Shown here piece after piece: positions 20,822 to 31,768 of a stretch of 64,000 nucleotides of DNA. Numbering within the stretch: the first letter of the stretch is position 1; each line of letters opens with the position of its first letter. The translations under genes were made by a program, and so were the position numbers. The stretch comes from Pleurostoma richardsiae. Taxonomy: Eukaryota; Ascomycota; Sordariomycetes; Calosphaeriales; Pleurostomataceae. The stretch covers positions 186,001 through 250,000 of the forward strand of contig JANBVO010000037.1 of NCBI GenBank assembly GCA_030052745.1. Reading direction: 5' to 3'. The notes beneath the pieces are model-generated. The model was not told the origin of the DNA. It did not search any database and was given only the letters and a program-made list of their open reading frames with translations.

Positions 20822-22349
20822 ATGGAATCGACAGACAACAAGGTCATCAACCCAGCAGCTGTCCAGCAGAGCCCCGAGCAGTCCTCCGCCATCGATACCA
20901 GCGCCGAAACCGACACCGCAATCATGGGCAGCAACAACCCCGTCACATGGCTCGAGAAGCTCGAGGAGCAGCGTAAGTTTCTATTATGGGCGAGGGAGGC
21001 TGTTCCTGAGAAAGGAAGCCAGGATGCTAACATGAACACCTAAATCAACAGTCAATGTCGACGTTGACTGGATGGATCCCGAGTACATCAAGGGCATGCA
21101 GCCCTTCAAGTTCCACGACCAGACCAGCAACCAGCTCTGGGTCGACATCCAGCTTCACCACGAGTCCAACAGTGACCTGCTCCTGCAGACCGCCAAGGAG
21201 CTGAAGGACCAGGGATGGTTGGCCATCTACACCCGCATGGTGCGTTCCCCCTTTCCCCCTGGCACCCTTCCTCCCCCCCTTTTTCCCGTTCCTCACTCAG
21301 TCAGTGGCCTGTTTCTAACGCATACCCCACCCGCAGGCCGTCCTCATGTGCAAGAAGAACATCGACATGATCTCCGGCCGCGTCCTGCTGCAGACCCTCC
21401 CCTCTAAGGCCTACGATACCCAGGCTACCCTCGACCACGCCCGCTTGTACGACAAGGAGTTCGCCCTCGCCGGCATCGGTCGCGACCGCTACTGCATTAA
21501 GATCCCCTCGACCGGTCCGGCCCTCAACGCCGCCAAGATCCTCTCCACGGAAGGGATCCCCACCCTGGGCACTGCGCTGTTCGGCCTGCCCCAGGCCATC
21601 GCCTGCAGCCAGGCCGGGTGCCTGTACATCAGCCCGTATTTCAACGGTGAGTGGGAAGGAGGCGAGGTGTAGAACACAGCGGCGGAGAATGTTTCGCTGA
21701 TGAATGAGGATGAAAAATAGAGACGCAGGCGCACGACGACCTCAGCCTGTGGTCGGATGTCGAGGACCCGGCCACGCAGCACCCCATGTCTCCGCGGATC
21801 GTGCAGATCCTCGAGACGTACAAGAAGCTGTACAAGGAGACGGGCAAGGAGCAGCCCCTGCTTAAGAACGCCAGGTACGTTCTTTGAAACACCCCTCCAA
21901 CCTCCATGCGTCTTCTTTTCTCCATTCGCTGACGTACTCGACCGTACAGCTTCATCTCCGCCAAGGAGGCCATGGCCGCCGGCGAGCTGGGCTGCCACTC
22001 GGCGACCATCTCGCACACCGTGCTCAACCAGCTGGCCAAGCTCCCCTACGACCCGGCCCAGCAGCCCGGCGAGGGCCTGCCCAAGCCGGCGCACCCCTAC
22101 CGCGACGCGCGCCCGACGCCCGAGCGCCTTCGGAAGCTGGCGAGCATCGACCCGCTGGCCCCGGCCGGCTGGGACGGCAAGCTGGCGAGCACGGACGTCG
22201 ACTACCTGGCCGACGGCGGCGCGGCGCTGGCCAAGGCCATCGCCGAGGACCCCGCCAGCACGAGGCGCCTCAAGATCGCGCTGGAGCTGTTCACCGGCGG
22301 CGAGGAGCGGAGCAAGGCCCACGTGGAGGAGGCGCTGACGAAGGTGTAA
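20822..22349 (+). CDS. Transaldolase-family enzyme
   Basis: Five exons (20822-20972, 21052-21239, 21337-21646, 21721-21874, 21950-22349) give 400 aa. This is the class I aldolase barrel of a fungal transaldolase-like branch, longer than ordinary Tal1 (about 325 aa). The Schiff-base lysine is Lys168 in CIKIPSTGPA. It is followed by the family pattern GIPTLGTALFGLPQAIACSQAGCLYISPYFN, whose last Asn is split by an intron. Conserved DQTSNQLWVDIQL lies near residues 67-79. Transaldolases move a dihydroxyacetone unit between sugar phosphates in the cytosolic pentose phosphate pathway; whether this branch does exactly that is untested. The first 34 residues are low-complexity. A second good ATG at 20924 (residue 35) begins a more conserved sequence and may be the true start. 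Upstream C-rich elements suggest carbon or stress control, but this is weak. Confidence 0.9.
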
Positions 22350-22558
22350 GAGGGGTCCCATTCGACGGAGACTGGTGTGGTTCTGGCTGGGCTGGACCGC
22401 TTGACAAGCTGGACGAGCGAAAGCGTCTTCTTTGTTGCTGAATGTCGTTCCTTTCGGATTATCGCATAGTACCTAGGTAGGCAGATAGAAACTTTTGGGA
22501 AATTGAAACCAACTTGGGCATAGAACTGGGGACGAGCATAAGTGCAACACCATCGTGT

Positions 22559-23612
22559 CTATTGGTGAAACAGTGGTTGCCGGATGTGATCCATGTGGTT
22601 CAGGTTGTCGAATGCCGGGAAGAAGGTCATGTGTTCTGGGATCATGGCTGGGTTGACTCCGTTGAGGAGGTTATCGTGAGATAGTATAGGGGCTGGAGCG
22701 GGAGACAAGGGTGCTATTTCGGGGGCGAGCTCCGTAGACATGTTGACTGCCGTCGGGTCGATGGGTATGGTGCCAATATCACCGCCGTCCAGCGGCAGCG
22801 GAATCTGGAAGGGGTCGTTACCGAGCGGTAAGGAGTCCCACGAACTCGGCCACATATCATGAGGTGGAACCACCGCATTACTCTCAACAGCTGGGTTCTC
22901 CGGCACAGCAGGATCGATGCTAGGCCAGATGAAACTCTGGCTCTCCTGCAATGAGGAAGGCGGCTGCTGTAGATCACCAGAATCTCCATCTGTCCCGCTC
23001 TGCCACGACATGGCGCGAGGGGCGAGAGGTGGTGAGGACTCCTGCTCCCCCGCAGAGCCAAGCAGATCAGCGACCTCCTCGTTGGGCAGCACGACCGACT
23101 GCCGCTGCCCGAGCTGGCCGCCGTCGCTGTAGCGTCTCCTCCACTCGTTGACCTCCGCCAGCAGGTCGTCGCGCTCCCGCGTGAGGGCCTGGATGTGCTG
23201 GATCGCCGCCCGGCATCGTGACTGCTGTAGACGGTGATGGGCGATACTGGTTTCGAGAACTACGTGCTTGGAGAGGCGGCTTGGGTCCGTCTCTGATATG
23301 GTGGGGAGCAGACCGGAGAGTTCCTGGGGCATCAACGTGAGCATGATGGGCCGGAAGAACAGACAAGCGGCTACTCCTCCTCCCTCGCACCCACGGGGGT
23401 CCCAGGACGGTTGATCTACTCACCACAAGACGCTCCTTGAATGCCTCCCGACGTGACCTCTCAAACACGGCGTGGGCGGCGCGGTCGTTGGCAGTGAAGT
23501 TGCGGACACGCTTCTTCTGTGACTTCTTGGTGCCCTGCTGGCTGCTCCCCGGCCCGAGCTCCTCAGAAGGTTGCCTCCCCGGGGGAGACGCGTCTGTCTC
23601 CATGGACGGCAT
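22559..23612 (-). CDS. Basic helix-loop-helix (bHLH) transcription factor
   Basis: Two exons, 23612-23424 and 23323-22559, give 317 aa. Splicing at the CAG ending at 23324 joins FKERLV to ELSGLLPTI and rebuilds a complete bHLH at about residues 42-110. The basic region carries His47, Glu51 and Arg55, the H-E-R triad of class B factors that bind CACGTG E-boxes. A DPSRLSKHVVLETSIAHH loop/helix 2 and a short coiled coil (HIQALTRERDDLLAEVNEW) follow. The C-terminal half is acidic and rich in Pro and Ser, an activation-domain composition. It is a nuclear regulator; related fungal proteins control development or metabolism. It is convergent with the transaldolase gene. Target genes cannot be read from the sequence. 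Confidence 0.9.
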
Positions 23613-24459
23613 AGGACTCGGCGATCGCGTCAGATTCTCACAGAAGTAATCAACTCGACGCTTCAGATCGGGATTTCTCAGTCCGGCAGGTGTGGTCGGT
23701 GCCTCGGCAGAGGGGCTTCAGAGCTCACACTCGGAGAAAAGGGGAGGGAGGAAGAGGAGGGGAAAGGTGCTGGAGGTGAGAGGGATTCGCGCTAAGGAGG
23801 CGAGAGCGCTCCCGACTCTCCCCTTCCCAGCTCCCCGGCGTCGGATAATCATGGATCGTCAGTGCTCATGGGCCATCGGGGCCATTCTTCGCTAACATCA
23901 GCTGCCAGCATTGGGGTAAAGACTCCACTGTCCCAGTCTTCCCCCGCTTCCCCGCCATCTGCTTGGCGGCAGAGTTTGTTCACGAGTCATGTCAGCAAGT
24001 TGTCCAGGCAGTGTTGGTGGGGTGGAGGCCCCCTTACCCAGAACGTCTAGAGGCCTGACCGGCTGCTGCAGCTGGTTCTTTGGATGCCTTGGTCTATTGC
24101 TTCTTCGTCTCTGGCTAGGTGCTTTGGCCTGACTGCTTGGGCGGTGTTCGGTGTTCGTTTTCCCGATCTGTGATGTCGCCGCGGAGGTCAAGATGGGAGG
24201 AGATATTGTTCTGCATGTGATATTTCCTATATCCCCCGTCTTGACGTATCAACAATTTCTATTTCCTCATGAACTCTCTACTAATTTCTAAAATGTCTGA
24301 GAAACACAGTTCCTGTATGAGAGTATCACCCACAGCCTCCTGTATACATGCGCCAAACCCCCCATGCTGGATATCCCATCTATGGAAATCTAGAATATCC
24401 TCTACCGCGAGGCCTCCCGAGCCGCTCTATCGCCTTTGGTGTACACTGCACCTCTAACA
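23613..24459. other. Intergenic region upstream of the bHLH gene
   Basis: It contains the bHLH promoter (a purine-rich run near 23730-23800) and the 3' region of the phosphate carrier. A short AT-rich block lies at 24230-24310. No gene is supported. Confidence 0.5.
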
Positions 24460-25486
24460 TTACTCCAACTTCTTCTCCTTGTGGATCTCAATGCCGGGCG
24501 GCGCGCCCACCAGCGCCTTGCACTGAGCGTAGATGACGAACTGGCCGGCGACCAGGCCGCAAGTCATGAGGATACGCGGGCCCAGGCCGGTCAGCAGCAG
24601 CCGCTTGGGGCCGAACTCGCGGGCCAGCGTGAACATCCTGCTGGTGGCACTCTGCTTCGGGTCGCCGGCGCCCTTGTTGATGGCCGACAGGAGCGTGTCG
24701 GCCGGGTGCGACAGCACCGCCGCCGCCACGCCGGCGACCACGCCGCTCGCCAGCTCCACGCCCGTCGACTGCAGCTGCGTGAGCCTCGCGCGGCGCTCAG
24801 GGCCCATGGTGCGGTAGATGACCTCGACGGCCGCCTCGTGCACCGAGAACTGCCCCACCGCGTACGGCACCTGCTTGAACAGCAGGGGCACGAAGCCCGA
24901 GTAGAAGCCGCGCATGCCCTCCTCGCGCGCCAGCCGCGTGAACCCCGAGGCCAGGCCGGTCGCGAACCCGCGCTGCGACACGAGCCGGATGCGCGTCGCC
25001 TCCAGCGGGCACAGCAGGATGTCGGCGAAGAACTCGGCCGTCGCCGACGCCCCCAGGTAGATGGCCGTGCGCCGCTCCGTCGCCTTGGCCGGCCCGCCGG
25101 ACATCTCGATGAACTTCTTCTTGAAGAACTCGTACCCCGCGAACTTGCCGCCGCCCTGCACCAGGTAGCCGACCGCCGTGGGGCCGAAGCCCGTCAGGAG
25201 CGCCGCGGCGCCCTCGCCGGCGACGATGCGGCGGCCCGCGGCCACCATGTTGAGGCCCTTCATGGCGTCGTCGACCTGTATCCGGGTCTTGACCACGTCG
25301 ATGGGCGTTGCTGCCTGCAGGTAGTGTCAGTATTTGGGTCGCTCTGCGCCCGTCATTGCTAGAATGACGCCCGTCGGTGGTACTCACGCCGTGAGTGAGC
25401 GTCGCGGCCAGCGCGCCCGCTCCGAAGAACTTGACATAGTCGGTCGGTGCAAAGGTAGGCACCTCTGTCGATTTCGCCGTCGCCAT
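24460..25486 (-). CDS. Mitochondrial phosphate carrier (Mir1/Pic-type, SLC25)
   Basis: Two exons, 25486-25388 and 25314-24460, give 317 aa; the 73-nt intron splits the first carrier repeat. Three tandem repeats of about 100 residues each hold the mitochondrial carrier signature: PIDVVKTRIQ (repeat 1), PLEATRIRLVS (repeat 2) and PADTLLSAIN (repeat 3). The repeat-1 context (Thr-Gly-Phe-Gly-Pro-Thr-Ala-Val-Gly-Tyr, then GKFAGYEFFKKKF) is that of phosphate carriers rather than ADP/ATP or tricarboxylate carriers. It imports phosphate with protons across the inner mitochondrial membrane for ATP synthesis. Its length matches yeast Mir1 (about 311). The gene has strong GC-rich codon bias, consistent with high expression. 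Confidence 0.93.
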
Positions 25487-26501
25487 AGTGGTAGGATTGG
25501 CGCTCTATCTGTCTCTACAGCTGGGAGGATGAGGTGAAGTGAGTGCTGTGAGAGGCGGTGATCTGATCGTTTCGTCACGGAGTGTCGGTCCAAAACTCTT
25601 TCAACGCCGCTAACGTTAATGTTTATCTTTGAGACACGCTCGGTCTAGGAGCATGAGTAAGCGTGCGGGAAACTGCTTATCTCGGGGTTGGAGTAGCAGC
25701 GGCGGTGGGAGGAAGCGAATGTAGAGAGATGCGCAAACTGGCAACCAGGAAAGACGCGCAACAACCGAGACGACGGGCACAGATGGACACTCCGGGCTGC
25801 AGACCACGCTGGATTTCAGCCGCGACCGTGATATTTATCGCAGATGCCGTCATGACCCAATCAAGGCCCGCTGCTGCGCATGCCAGAGCAAGGAAGCACT
25901 GATGACGTAGTGCCGCCGGATGCGTCGGGACCTTCGGTGTCGGGAGCTTCCGGCCGGGAAGGCCGCATCCCCACTTTTTCACCTTCGGCATTTCGGAGGT
26001 TCTCCCACTCGCCGAGAAATGCACTCCCACGAGCCCAGGCGCCTATATACGGAGTAGAACGCCATTCGTTCCGTGACGCTGTGCCACTGTGCCGGCCTTG
26101 AGGCTCTGATACGTGTAGATGCAGTCGGGCCGGTGAGGAGCGGCGCCGCCGGATGCTCCCCGTATCGAAGCCAATCTGCAAATTTGTCATACTAGGAAAA
26201 TTCTCGCGACGCAAAGCCTTGCCCAAACTTGTGCTGGGCCTTGATCGAGATTGCAAATTGCCAACAAGTTCGAGGATAAGGGACTGCACAGTTCCAAGCA
26301 CAAAGCTCTGTTCGTCATCTGCAGTAGTACAGAAATGAGTCATGGGAACTACGACAGATTAGGATACAGTGAGCAATCCAAGCCAGGAACGCCAGAAGCC
26401 CTCCAAACATACACAGCCTTCAGAGGGGGGGTATCCGCAAGCCAAAAGACGATCGGGCGCCACATGCCCAGCCAACGGGTACGCCGCCATCCAACGATCA
26501 A
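25487..26501. other. Intergenic region between the phosphate carrier and ATG17
   Basis: About 1 kb holding the carrier promoter and the 3' region of ATG17. One copy of the nonamer TACGGAGTA lies at 26048-26056. Overlapping short ORFs show no recognisable domain. Confidence 0.5.
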
Positions 26502-28145
26502 TCACCTCACGACACGTCCGAGCCGCTGCTTCGCAGCCTCGACGACGCTCTTGTCTAGGCCAGGAGTGCTGTTCTCCTCCTGCTTGCCGCCTGGAGCGCC
26601 CGCGCTGTTACTCCCCTCCGCTTCCTCCTGCTGTTGCGCCTGCGCCGGGACGATGTCCCACCTCTGCAACGGGCCGCTCATGCCCACCCACAGGTCAGTG
26701 GGGAGGAAGTCGCCCACCTCCTGCCGAAACGTCTCCCTCTCCCGCCAGTCCGCGTCGACCAGCCGGTCCACGCTGTCCCTGGCCTTGCGCCAGATCGCCT
26801 CTATCCGCTCCTCCACTGATCTCCGCCGCTCGACCTCTAGAATTAGACTATCGTACGCCCCCGCATACCCTTCGTAGAACTCGCGCAGCCCGTCCATCTC
26901 CTCCAGCCGCGCGGCGATCGCCTGCCGCTCGTCCTCCCACCGCTCGAGGTACTCGCCCTCGGCGGCGACGTAGCTGTGCAGCCGCGAGCCGATATCCTCC
27001 AGGATGCGGAACGCTGCTGTCGTCGCGGCGTACGCTTGCCGGACCTGATCGGCCTGCTCCTTGAGAGATGCAAAATCTGCATCCACCTGCCGGAGTGCCT
27101 CGTGTAGGTCTTCCACTACCTCGCCGACCTCAGGAGCGTCCTGGACGACGACCTGGACAATCTCCGCTCGCTCTTCCGCGGTCAGGGGTTCCAGGTCGGC
27201 GACGTCGGATTCCTGCTCCGCGATGACGCCCGAGATCGAGACTGGGTCCCCGCCGTCTTGCGACTCGGTTACCTCAGCGGCTTTGCGGCGGGCAAGAGCC
27301 GCACCGCCTTCTGTTATCCGGACGGCGGTCACGCACATGTCGAAGTGCCTAGTTAGCGACGTGAGGTGCTCAGCCATCGCATGAGAGTGCTCTGTCAGGG
27401 AGGCGAGCAGCTGCGGCATGGGCTGGTAATTTGTGGATGCAGATGGCGAGGGCGGCGACGGAGCGCCTGACAATGCCTGTTTCAGATGCCGGATATCGGT
27501 CTCTAAGCGGAGAAGGTCGCCATCGAAGGAAGTCTGGATATTCTGCAGATGGAACAGTCATGTCAGCTCAGGGAGCCATGCCGGATAGGCCTAATCACGG
27601 GGATATGATTGATAGAGTAGGAAATGCTCATCGTGTCGTACCTGTAGCTCTACGATGCTCTGCTTCACGGCGTTTCGCATGTCATCGACGCTCTTCTCGT
27701 CCACAAAGTCCAGCAGATTCCGAGGTTCCTCCCCGGCAGGCCGAAATATGGGCTCTACAACCGTCTTTCTCAGCATCTCCATTGTCTGCTCCAGCTTCCC
27801 GTTGGCGGCGTCCAGAGTGCGGATGAGGTGCTTGAACTCGCGCTTGCCGTTCTCGTGCGTCCTGGCCATGCTCTTGCGGATGCGGAGGAGCAGCCTGTGC
27901 TGCTCTCTGATGCCGCGGCGGAGGAAACCGGTCTGCGCGGCGAGGATGACAGCCTCCTCGTGCAGCTGCCTGGCCTGGGTCGTCAGGTGGTTCGCATGCA
28001 GAACGAGGGTCATGGAGTTCAGGGCCCGCTTGGCGGCTAGCAGGTGTTCCACAAGGGTCTCGACGGGCACGGAGGCGGCGGCGCCGGGGATGGAGCCCCG
28101 GCGAGAGCTCGCCGGCGAGGACGAGGCTGCGCTAGGCGAGGCCAT
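26502..28145 (-). CDS. ATG17: Autophagy-related protein 17
   Basis: Two exons, 28145-27642 and 27542-26502, give 514 aa, close to other filamentous-fungal Atg17. The protein is almost entirely helical and coiled-coil. Family landmarks are the N-terminal VETLVEHLLAAKRALNSMTLVL helix, FLRRGIREQHRLLLRIRKSM, the conserved LLDFVDEKSVDDMRNAVKQSI just before the intron, and the C-terminal helix with EFYEGYAGAYDSLILEVERRR. Atg17 is the crescent-shaped scaffold that, with Atg29 and Atg31, recruits Atg1-Atg13 to the phagophore assembly site at the vacuole during starvation. The last 45 residues are a Gln/Glu-rich variable tail. The N-terminal 25 residues are Ser/Ala-rich and disordered. Confidence 0.9.
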
Positions 28146-30166
28146 CGTGTGTTGCCTCCGTCCTTCCTACTGCCCCCTCTCTGGCTGAGTTGAGTTGGAT
28201 ATTCTCGGGGGTGATAGCAGTCATGGATTCACGTCTGTGTGCTGGAATCAGCTCGGATGGGGGAAGAAGCGGTCGAGCCGCGAACAGTCAATCAGTCAGT
28301 TTGGTGATGTCAAGATAAAGTCACAGATCCGATCCGGCAGGCAATTTACTTAGACAGGTGCACGTGCCACCTCCACATTTCACGTCTCGCTTAAGTTAAC
28401 GGGATGCAACGCCACGGGGGCTGTGTAGATAAGGTGCCACCCGCCTCGTAAAGGTAGAAGAACTATACGCAGTGCAGAGGTATCTACGGGGTTAATCTGA
28501 TGTAACAGAGTCGATCCACCGACATAGTTACTGACTCGGTTCATTTACGTCGTGTTATTAACCCTGTAACCTATAGGTTATAACCTGGCCTACAACAACA
28601 GGATTTCTAGTGGATACGTTGTAGGAACGAGGAAGCCCAAACCTGTATTCTGAAGTAAGAGCCGTCCTTTGTAACGTCCAGCGGGACCCGAAGTGGTCCT
28701 GTAAGGTTCTGACATGTAGTATATAACATGTATAGATGCCTGCATCTACCTCCGTGTGATGTCCCATCCTAGCATCTAGCTCGTTTGCACACCGCTCCTA
28801 TACCCCAAAGTGTCAACTTCGCTATGTTACAGAGCGTGGGGTCCGCTCTCGCTCCTAGCTAAGCTCAGCAGAATACTCCGGGCACGATGACCACACAGGG
28901 GCGGTTCCACGTGGAGGAAACGCTGGGGCTTATTCGGTTGAACCGTCTTGAGCTTGAAAACAGGCCACCAGGGCCGGTACCAACGCTATTTCGGGTATAA
29001 AAGTTCCGTTTCCGCAAAAGGCTGAGCCTGTCGAGAAATATTTTTGAGACATCATTTCCAGGAAGACTCAGTAAATAGTTAGTTCTCTTCAGTTGTTCAT
29101 CTAAGCGTCTTCTCGTTGGGTCGGTTAGGCAGTCAGCCAGAGCCTCGTTAATTCCGATGTTCGAGACCGTTGACAGCTCATGCACAGAGGTCTCCAATGT
29201 GGTCAAGTGTCCTAGGGTCAGGAGATAGAAGGAGGTCCATGCGATGCTCCGCCATGACATGCCCCAGCCCATCGGCTCCGTCATCCCGATACGGGTTCTC
29301 ATTTCCGCCAAACTGGGGGCGGCTCTGGTTCAAGCCTCCCAGCACAACTTGATTTTAGCAGTGGCCCTTGCAGTGCGTCGTATCCATGGTGGGGATGTAG
29401 GCATGATAGGTCTATGCCTCCCTTCTTGCGCATTCCACCCCTTTGCAGCTCGGTTAGCAAGTTGAATCGCCTTGTTGACGATGTTCTTGATTCTTGTCTG
29501 ATGGACATCGGTTACAAAGTGGATATTGCTGAGCATGTCGATTCGAGGTGAGCTGCTGTCTCAGCTTCGTGGCCTGAGTTTCGATATTGCTAAGGAAGGC
29601 TTCATCTGTCCTGGCAACTTCTATCATCTTCCTCTCTTCGGAGACAGTGACGCTGTTGCTTCTGTCATGTATCGGTGTCCGGTGTGTCCACGGAGATTGG
29701 AAGGCTGTAAGGCCGACTCTGGACGTGTTCTACCTCCTGCTTCATATTCAACAAGTCGTCGGACGATTTCTCATACATCATGTTCTTGTCGCCCTTTCGA
29801 GAATTTATCTTCGTTTCGCATCATGGTGTAGCACTCAAGGCTCTGGGCCCAGTATCTCTGCTGCTGGACTAGTATGCGTCTCTTAATAAGGCGGACTAGT
29901 CATTGATGCTTCCAAGCAGTAGTATATGTGAAGTTGAAGAAATCAGGGGGCGGATGTCCACAACAGGGTAGGCAATAGAGGCAAGGAACCCAAACGTCCA
30001 TACAACGATAAGAGAGTATTCATAACATAAGCCGCTTTTAAGTGCTGCAAACGATGAGGCAGGACAGTGACGGGTCTTGCCTCAAGAAGCCATCGTCAAC
30101 AAAAAAAGAATCTAATCTAGTACACATTGTCATCCCCTGAATACGACATAACTCCTAGCCAAGTGG
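28146..30166. other. Gene-free stretch with a possible gene relic on the minus strand
   Basis: The 28150-28860 part holds the ATG17 promoter and AT-rich DNA with no ORF. From about 29830 down to 28865 the minus strand has protein-like segments in changing frames (described separately). The 29880-30166 part is 3' flank of the receptor gene. Confidence 0.4.
28865..29830 (-). pseudogene. Possible decayed or mis-spliced gene, function unknown
   Basis: Reading the minus strand from 29830, a stretch of about 55 codons rich in Lys, Glu and Ser (MMYEKSSDDLLNMKQEVEHV) ends in TGA. A +1 shift then opens another charged stretch (EERKMIEVARTDEAFLSNIE) of about 65 codons. Then come segments near 29535-29330, and finally a 145-codon frame ending at 28865 with ALADCLTDPTRRRLDEQLKR and a basic tail. 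The amphipathic, non-repetitive composition is more protein-like than neighbouring DNA, and a TTGCTAACC branch-like site occurs near 29460. This could be an intron-rich real gene whose splices I cannot place, or a broken gene. I recognise no domain; N-terminal regions of ankyrin/STAND-type proteins came to mind but are not supported. Confidence 0.25.
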
Positions 30167-31768
30167 CTACCAAGATTCGTGAACACGCTGCGCCTTCTGA
30201 TCGCCGCTAACCTGGCTGGTCCTGTCCTCAGTGACCTGGAACTCGTTCGATACCATGATCCCCTTGGCCGGCGTCTGAGCCGGTGCCGGCCCGGCGTAGA
30301 CATTCAGGTTCTGCATCTTGACGTCGTTGACGATTCGCTCCTCGCTCTCGGTGAACGGAAAGGCGTCGGTGACGGTGCCGTCCTTCTGGCTCGAAGTCCC
30401 ACGACGCCGGCTCATGCTGTGAGATTGGTCGGTGCCGTAGCCACCGCCGATGGTCCGGAAGCCGGTCTTCTGCTTGTATGTCTTCGGAGTGGAGCCGAAA
30501 GCGTCGCCGAACATCGTCTTGAGCAGAGTCCTGACGAGAGACAGGAGCATGGGAAGGTTAGTGACGACCACCGAGGTGAAGGCCTCCCGCGTGCCCCACT
30601 CGCCAGCGGCCTGCGCGCCGTTCACGGGGTCCTGTTGGCCAAGAACCGTTAGAGATGTTTCTTTGCCTTAACAAAAAAGGGGATAATTGGGCATGAGGGG
30701 TTCATAACACCGGTCGAGACTCACAGTTGTGACAAAGACGGTCTTGAGGAGAGAGCAGACGAGAACAAATATGCCTGCACCGAGCACGATCGTGGAGCCG
30801 ATTTTCTTGATGAGCTTCAAGCTGGTTCCCCAGAGCATTGGAAGAGGAATCATGATTAGGTAGATATCCGTGACCGCACTCGAGACGAATGTTACCCAGA
30901 CGACCGGCGGGGCGATGGCGGGCTGGCACTGGGCTAAGGTTGAAGGCAACACTGTCAGGAGCCATTGATGGTTATCGATTCGAGGAGAGAAGACTTACTG
31001 CCAGGGTTCGGATTGATCTGCCAGTTTGCCTGCAACGGCCTGCATGCGCCGAAAATTGTGACCACTGACGCGATGAAGGTTGCGGTGACAATTCCAAAGC
31101 CGATCCAGACACCCATGCGAAAGCGCCTGCTGAGTCCCTCCTGTCCGATTATACACATCAGTCACCGGGCAGACTCAGGGGTTCAGTGGAAGCATACCGT
31201 GAGTCGGATGTAGAAGACGAGCATGGCCATCTTGAGCACAAAAATCAGGCACGCATAGCTGGTCCAGCCCACTACCTGGATCTTGGAGCCAAACACTCTG
31301 AGACGCGAGTCAGTTCACGACCATGTTCCTGCAGATTCTCCGGCTTTGTTGGGTCGTGCAAACCTGAGATGGTATTCCTCCGAGTCGGGAGACAATGCAG
31401 CCCGCTCGGCGTCCGTCATGGAGTTGTTTGCGAGGCCTTGGCCATGGTTGACGGCGAAGAACGCCAGCGTTGACTGGGTGGTGTAGAGTAACTGCGGAGA
31501 TGGCCGGTTGTTAGCGACAAAGGGGAACGGAGAAGATAAGAGAAAGCTGTGGGATTGATTCGGTGAGACAAACAATTGCCAGCCACACGAGGAAATCGTC
31601 TGCTCGGAGGTTTGCAAAGCCCACGGAGTTCACCCGAGCATACGTCCTGAGAACCGTGATAAGGACGCCAAACGCATAGAGGGTCCAAAGCTCGATGTTG
31701 AAGGAGCGTGTGGCCGCAGCTGCGGCGGCAGCAGCAGCCGCTGCAGCCTGTGCAGCGGAGTCAGACAT
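30167..31768 (-). CDS. PTH11-like rhodopsin-domain integral membrane protein
   Basis: Six exons (31768-31574, 31491-31364, 31297-31198, 31140-30999, 30933-30725, 30631-30167) give 412 aa; all introns are 57-93 nt and keep frame. The product has seven hydrophobic helices in the arrangement of the fungal rhodopsin-like/PTH11 family. The family signature CQPAIAPPVVWV, restored only by using the acceptor at 30934, is followed by TDIYLIMIPLPMLW, as in relatives. A short extracellular N-terminus has an alanine tract of about 11 residues, and a 140-residue Ser/Thr-rich cytoplasmic tail follows TM7. PTH11-type receptors sense surface or chemical cues at the plasma membrane; many paralogues have no known ligand. 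The CFEM domain of some PTH11 subclasses is absent. Confidence 0.9.

Noticed and set aside
21489-22361. 290-codon open frame antisense to the transaldolase gene, and a 193-codon plus frame beside it
   Set aside because: Both arise from the GC-rich third positions of the real exons and introns; the transaldolase frame carries the catalytic motif.
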